A stretch of 12,261 bases of DNA, from positions 3,865 to 16,125 of the forward strand of contig JAOXYB010024814.1 in the NCBI GenBank assembly GCA_028565635.1, written 5' to 3'. The notes beneath the pieces are model-generated. The model worked only from the letters and a program-made list of their open reading frames with translations. It was not told the DNA's origin and made no database searches. Made by a program: the position numbers and the translations under genes. This stretch comes from Phoronis ovalis (lineage: Eukaryota > Phoronida > Phoronidae). Positions 10,301 to 12,261 of the stretch are shown here, one piece after another (within the stretch, counting starts at the first letter, position 1; every line of letters starts with the position of its first letter).

Positions 10301-11550
10301 TAACTGTGAGTCAAATTTTGAAGCAGATGAATCTTGCCACTTCTTGTCTTTTTTGTTGTATTTTTCCGAGTGTTATTTAAATATGGGTGTTTTCCAAAAG
10401 CATAAAAATAAAACATTTTGAGCAATTTTAAAATTTAAGTTTCTGTCTCTAGAACGCATGCATGTATCTGCAATACTATTCGAAGCAGAATTTTAGCTAT
10501 TAACATGGTATAAAAATAAAACAGCGATTTAACAAATTCAGATTTCTGTCTATATTTTCACTACGCGCAGAAATGTATTTTTTGCAATCGAAACAGAACT
10601 TTAGCGAAATCGCATTTGTTAGGAATTATATGGGACTAATGGAGTATTAAAATTTTCAGCTCACCAGTCAGATTTCATGCATTGTATTGCCTTCTCCTCT
10701 GAAAGTTAACACCTGCAATGAATTTATAACTTTATATTCAGGTATGGTTCCAAAACAGAAGAGCAAAGTGGCGAAAAAGTGAACGTTTCCTTACCAATCA
10801 ACCGTCGTCGCATGGCAACCTCGGGCAAACGAACATGATTACCGAATCAGAAAATTCCGTCAGTGATATCAGACATAGTCACGACAATGAAGACGCTGAA
10901 GACGGCAGTAAGGAAAATCTCAAATTGCAGCTTAGTTTACCTTCTATCTCGACGGCTGCATGTGACAGCAGCGTGTCCAAGGCGTCTTATCCGTTCTTAC
11001 CGCCGTAAGTATAGTCACAGCTCTCATAACAATTAGTTGTAGAAACAATGTTTAAGTACGCACGACGGGTTTTAAATTCAACCAAGAGAATGTTTAACAA
11101 TTTTGTAGTGAATCTGTCATAAGATTGTAAGGAGGGAGGCCCCTGTTATCCTCCAAAAGTTTACTAAGTATTTCAGCGCAAGCTGTAGCTCAACCCTGCA
11201 CCATTGTGATATCTCAGATCTAAGACCATACAATCTACCTATATTCAGGAGCTGCGCAAAATTCTTAGTGTTATAACCAACACATTCGTTATAAGCTCAA
11301 ACTTCCAACAGTTAAAATATGCGACTATATTACGGTGATATCATCTTTCTATTTTAATAAATTTGCAACTACATAGTGCTGTCACTTTTTACAAAACAAC
11401 TACCAAATTTACTAAGGTTATCTTTTCCATATTTCCACAGGTTTGGCGGTTCAAGTTTCCGACCTTGTTTCAATCCACTATTGGCGTCTAGAGCAGTGGC
11501 AGCCGCGGCACTAATGCCAAATCTCGGGTTAACACATGCCGCATTCCGAG
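4333..11550 (+). CDS. Drgx: DRGX/Prrxl1-like paired-like homeobox gene (five exons, 3' partial)
   Basis: This is a nuclear, DNA-binding transcription factor of the PRD class without a paired domain. The coding sequence joins 4333-4399, 5255-5343, 6283-6384, 10742-11004 and 11441-11550. All four junctions are GT-AG and their phases agree, giving 210 codons plus one base with no stop. Residues 1-8 read MFCFHCPP, close to the MFYFHCPP start I recall for vertebrate DRGX. Residues 41-100 are a full homeodomain with F8, L16, F20, W48, F49, Q50, N51 and R53. The [17 protein letters not shown] entry fits DRGX better than Arx/Al, Phox2, Prrx or Uncx. Residues 120-145 are acidic and serine-rich. Residues 169-200 are rich in P, F, L and A. 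In mammals DRGX acts in nociceptive sensory-neuron and dorsal-horn development; a neuronal role here is inferred. No OAR motif is seen, because the frame continues past the window. Orthology is quite sure but rests on remembered sequences. Confidence 0.93.
4400..5254 (+). other. Drgx intron 1
   Basis: GT-AG intron of 855 bases, phase 1. It contains TA-rich microsatellites (4725-4743 and about 4909-4950). A second strong-looking acceptor, cctgtttgttttacag, ends at 5167. Using it would bring in an in-frame stop. The small open frames here look like chance. Confidence 0.9.
4725..4743. repeat. (TA)n microsatellite
   Basis: An uninterrupted TA dinucleotide run in intron 1. A similar but interrupted TA/AATAT-rich tract lies near 4909-4950. 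Confidence 0.85.
5255..5343 (+). CDS. Drgx: Drgx coding exon 2: linker and homeodomain residues 1-12
   Basis: The acceptor is tatctttttacag, ending at 5254. The donor is cag|gtgcgt at 5344. The 89 bases supply two bases of codon 23, then [17 protein letters not shown], then homeodomain residues 1-12 ([12 protein letters not shown], codons 5308-5343). The basic RRKQRR cluster is the N-terminal arm, which enters the minor groove and probably overlaps a nuclear localisation signal. The ATG at 5266 lies in frame but is internal (Met27); exon 1 provides the better start. An intron after homeodomain residue 12 is less usual than the classical 46/47 site and is a useful orthology marker. Confidence 0.95.
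5344..6282 (+). other. Drgx intron 2
   Basis: GT-AG intron of 939 bases, phase 0, between homeodomain residues 12 and 13. It contains a T-run followed by a G-run (about 5692-5716) and the 11-mer cagtggcggat (6040-6050), which recurs in intron 3. No exon-like stretch was seen. Confidence 0.9.
6283..6384 (+). CDS. Drgx: Drgx coding exon 3: homeodomain residues 13-46
   Basis: The acceptor is ttttaccttttacag, ending at 6282. The donor is cag|gtaaga at 6385. The exon is 102 bases, phase 0 to phase 0, and encodes 34 residues from LEELEKAF to TEARVQ. These are helix 1, helix 2 and the start of the recognition helix. L16 and F20 of the hydrophobic core are present, as is the family-typical [12 protein letters not shown] stretch. 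The exon is symmetric, so skipping it would keep the frame but destroy the homeodomain fold. Confidence 0.97.
7710..7970. promoter_or_regulatory. less AT-rich island in intron 3, possible enhancer
   Basis: The base composition changes here, with many CG dinucleotides (for example gcgcgtttcg and gtgcggcgcggtcgg), while the flanks are AT-rich. No frame is open for long on either strand, so coding is unlikely. It contains a palindromic TAAT-N3-ATTA at 7827-7837, the spacing preferred by dimers of PRD-class homeodomains, although the central bases do not fully fit the usual TAATYNRATTA form. A conserved non-coding enhancer, perhaps auto-regulatory, is one reading. An old repeat copy is another. 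Confidence 0.25.
8319..8326 (+). promoter_or_regulatory. TATA-like box inside intron 3
   Basis: tataaaag follows a CACGTG E-box (8302-8307) by 11 bases. It precedes a 14-codon open frame (ATG at 8387) and a 100-codon open frame (ATG at 8443) at distances possible for a small transcription unit. There is no transcript evidence. Confidence 0.2.
8443..8745 (+). CDS. unrecognised 100-codon open frame in intron 3
   Basis: An open frame encoding 100 residues beginning [16 protein letters not shown], rich in T, S, K and A, and not recognised. It has no clear signal peptide; residues 61-74 (around [14 protein letters not shown]) are moderately hydrophobic. It lies in the less AT-rich island at 8290-8870, which partly explains its length, since stops are rarer there. 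A window of this size is expected to hold about one such frame by chance. It could be a nested small gene, a decayed transposon fragment or noise, and noise is the safest reading. Confidence 0.12.
   Translation: MKTVDGVGKPIWTGAGATALTIFHNITAKGRKKPSTKSLPEPSSLGKALVIMQTLQLRYKVPFNTVITIAISNFFALRSEDTASNGNCKSPCHSHTDQAL
9001..9013. repeat. short (TA)n run
   Basis: An uninterrupted TA run inside intron 3. It is likely to vary in length between individuals. Confidence 0.7.
9645..9674. repeat. 12-bp perfect hairpin in intron 3
   Basis: aaaattatcaaa and tttgataatttt pair perfectly around the 6-base loop ataata. The arms are too short for a microRNA precursor and AT-only but for one G/C pair. It may be a remnant of a MITE or chance. 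Confidence 0.6.
10402..10605. repeat. diverged tandem duplication, about 96-bp units, 108-bp offset
   Basis: Copy 1 (10402-10497) and copy 2 (10510-10605) share an ordered set of blocks: ataaaaataaaaca, ttctgtct, cgca, atgtat, gcaat, cgaa-cagaa and ttagc. Offsets between matching blocks range from 103 to 114 bases, so small insertions and deletions separate the copies. The pair ends 136 bases before exon 4. Confidence 0.6.
10742..11004 (+). CDS. Drgx: Drgx coding exon 4: recognition helix and acidic linker
   Basis: The acceptor is tttatattcag, ending at 10741. The donor is gtaagt at 11005-11010. The exon starts at homeodomain residue 47, the classical 46/47 intron site of PRD-class genes. 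It encodes [15 protein letters not shown] (residues 47-60 are codons 10742-10783) with Q50, N51 and R53 intact. After it comes a polar linker. Residues 120-145 are rich in E, D and S (including ESENSVSD and [11 protein letters not shown]), residues 146-157 are [12 protein letters not shown], and YPFLPP follows. The linker resembles no catalytic domain. The exon ends with CC, completed by G from exon 5 to give Pro174. Confidence 0.96.
11005..11440 (+). other. Drgx intron 4
   Basis: GT-AG intron of 436 bases, phase 2. No internal feature was recognised. Confidence 0.88.
11441..11550 (+). CDS. Drgx: Drgx coding exon 5: proline/alanine-rich segment
   Basis: The acceptor is tccatatttccacag, ending at 11440. 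The donor is gag|gtaagt at 11551. It encodes the end of Pro174, then [18 protein letters not shown], a short alanine run (VAAAAL) and [12 protein letters not shown], leaving one G for the next codon. The hydrophobic F/P/L-rich stretch beside YPFLPP is similar in character to the region after the homeodomain in vertebrate DRGX. The next coding exon is outside the window. Reading through the donor would end the protein after two more residues (GK) at TAA 11556-11558. Confidence 0.88.
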
Positions 11551-12261
11551 GTAAGTAACTCCAATGATTTCTCCATGCCGCAGGGCGTTTAAAAGAAGGG
11601 TCATATCAGCAGGCGTCCCAACACCCTAAAAGGCAACACTTTAATGGATGCTAATTCAGAGAATGGTTTAAAATCGCTGAAAACATTTCTTATCCTCTTG
11701 CTTTCAATTGCAATTAACAAGTACAAATTTCCAGAAGTAGACACCAAGTTTTCATGTCAATCAATCATTGACGCTACAAGAAATTTAGTTCCCATTTCGG
11801 AAAATAACCATTTACAAATTATATTGATAAGTGCTACAGGATATTTCAAACAGAAATGGGTGACTCTCTGATTACTGTTGACTGTCCACACCAGTGTCGT
11901 ATCACTTATGGTTACACAATAAAACAAAACATCATTTTTTTCTCACTTATTCCGCCTATCTCTCTTTTATTGACAGTATACAGATTAATGTACGGACTGG
12001 GACATGTTACTGATTTTATTATTATTTATTATGCAATATACATTTACACAAATTATCATCCACATAAGCACCAAGATTTGCAGTAACTAACAATTAGGTC
12101 TATTATAAGCCCAGGGCTTATTTTCGAGTCCTATACTTAATTTGATCGTAGGTTATAGGGGTTTTTAACAGTCACGATAATGTGGTAAAAGACTTATTGT
12201 ACTTTTGATATGATAATAACGAAGCAGATACTGTGAATTTTGAACTTAAGCATAAATACAT
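11551..12261 (+). other. start of Drgx intron 5 (open at the window end)
   Basis: It begins with the consensus donor gtaagt. No acceptor-plus-frame combination that would continue the protein was found, and nothing resembling an OAR motif was seen. Open frames of 75 and 76 codons at 11644-11871 and 11856-12086 look like chance, having low-complexity or hydrophobic composition. An AATAAA hexamer at 11918-11923 could serve as a polyadenylation signal for an intron-retained transcript. Confidence 0.75.

Larger units (their letters stand above)
6385..10741 (+). other. Drgx intron 3 (long, phase 0)
   Basis: GT-AG intron of 4357 bases at homeodomain position 46/47. It is mostly AT-rich. Features listed separately are two less AT-rich islands (about 7710-7970 and 8290-8870), a 12-bp hairpin at 9645-9674 and a diverged tandem repeat at 10402-10605. 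Two adjacent minus-strand open frames at 9968-10198 and 10207-10425 are in different frames and match nothing I know. About 6400-7700 holds nothing I can name beyond scattered TAAT cores. Confidence 0.9.

Noticed and set aside
11644-12086. Two overlapping open frames after exon 5 as a last exon or a downstream gene
   Set aside because: Neither continues the Drgx frame from a credible acceptor, neither resembles an OAR domain, and the composition is that of random AT-rich sequence.
1-12261. Bacterial-type features (operons, CRISPR arrays, insertion sequences)
   Set aside because: The split homeobox gene with GT-AG introns shows metazoan nuclear DNA. No regularly spaced repeats or long prokaryotic-style open frames are present.

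Overview
The window is AT-rich invertebrate nuclear DNA. It carries most of one multi-exon gene on the plus strand, a paired-like (PRD-class, Q50) homeobox gene. I identify it as an orthologue of DRGX (also called DRG11 or Prrxl1). Five coding exons joined at GT-AG junctions give one continuous frame of 210 codons plus one base. It begins MFCFHCPP and then runs through a complete 60-residue homeodomain. Both ends of this reading match what I remember of DRGX: the MFYFHCPP-type N-terminus and the [17 protein letters not shown] entry into the homeodomain. The organism cannot be named from the sequence. Low GC, kilobase introns, TA microsatellites and a tRNA-like SINE remnant fit a lophotrochozoan (mollusc, brachiopod or annelid), but that is inference.

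Layout. Positions 1-4230 are upstream non-coding DNA with a tRNA-derived SINE-like fragment (412-500, minus strand) and several perfect inverted repeats. Positions 4237-4332 hold a possible TATA box, a possible 5'-UTR splice acceptor and an in-frame stop ahead of the start codon. Coding exons are 4333-4399 (N-terminus), 5255-5343 (homeodomain residues 1-12), 6283-6384 (residues 13-46), 10742-11004 (residues 47-60 plus an acidic/serine-rich linker) and 11441-11550 (hydrophobic and alanine-rich segment). The introns are 855, 939, 4357 and 436 bases. A fifth intron opens at 11551 and runs off the window, so the C-terminal exon or exons, where an OAR motif would be expected, are not here.

The 4.36-kb third intron splits the DNA-recognition helix from the rest of the homeodomain. 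It is the most structured non-coding part. It has two less AT-rich islands (about 7710-7970 and 8290-8870), the second with a TATA-like box, two CACGTG E-boxes and a 100-codon open frame. It also has a long hairpin and a diverged tandem repeat about 140 bases before exon 4. These are candidate enhancers, a nested transcript or transposon debris, and sequence alone does not decide. I see no second convincing protein gene, no canonical RNA gene and no CRISPR or prokaryotic feature.
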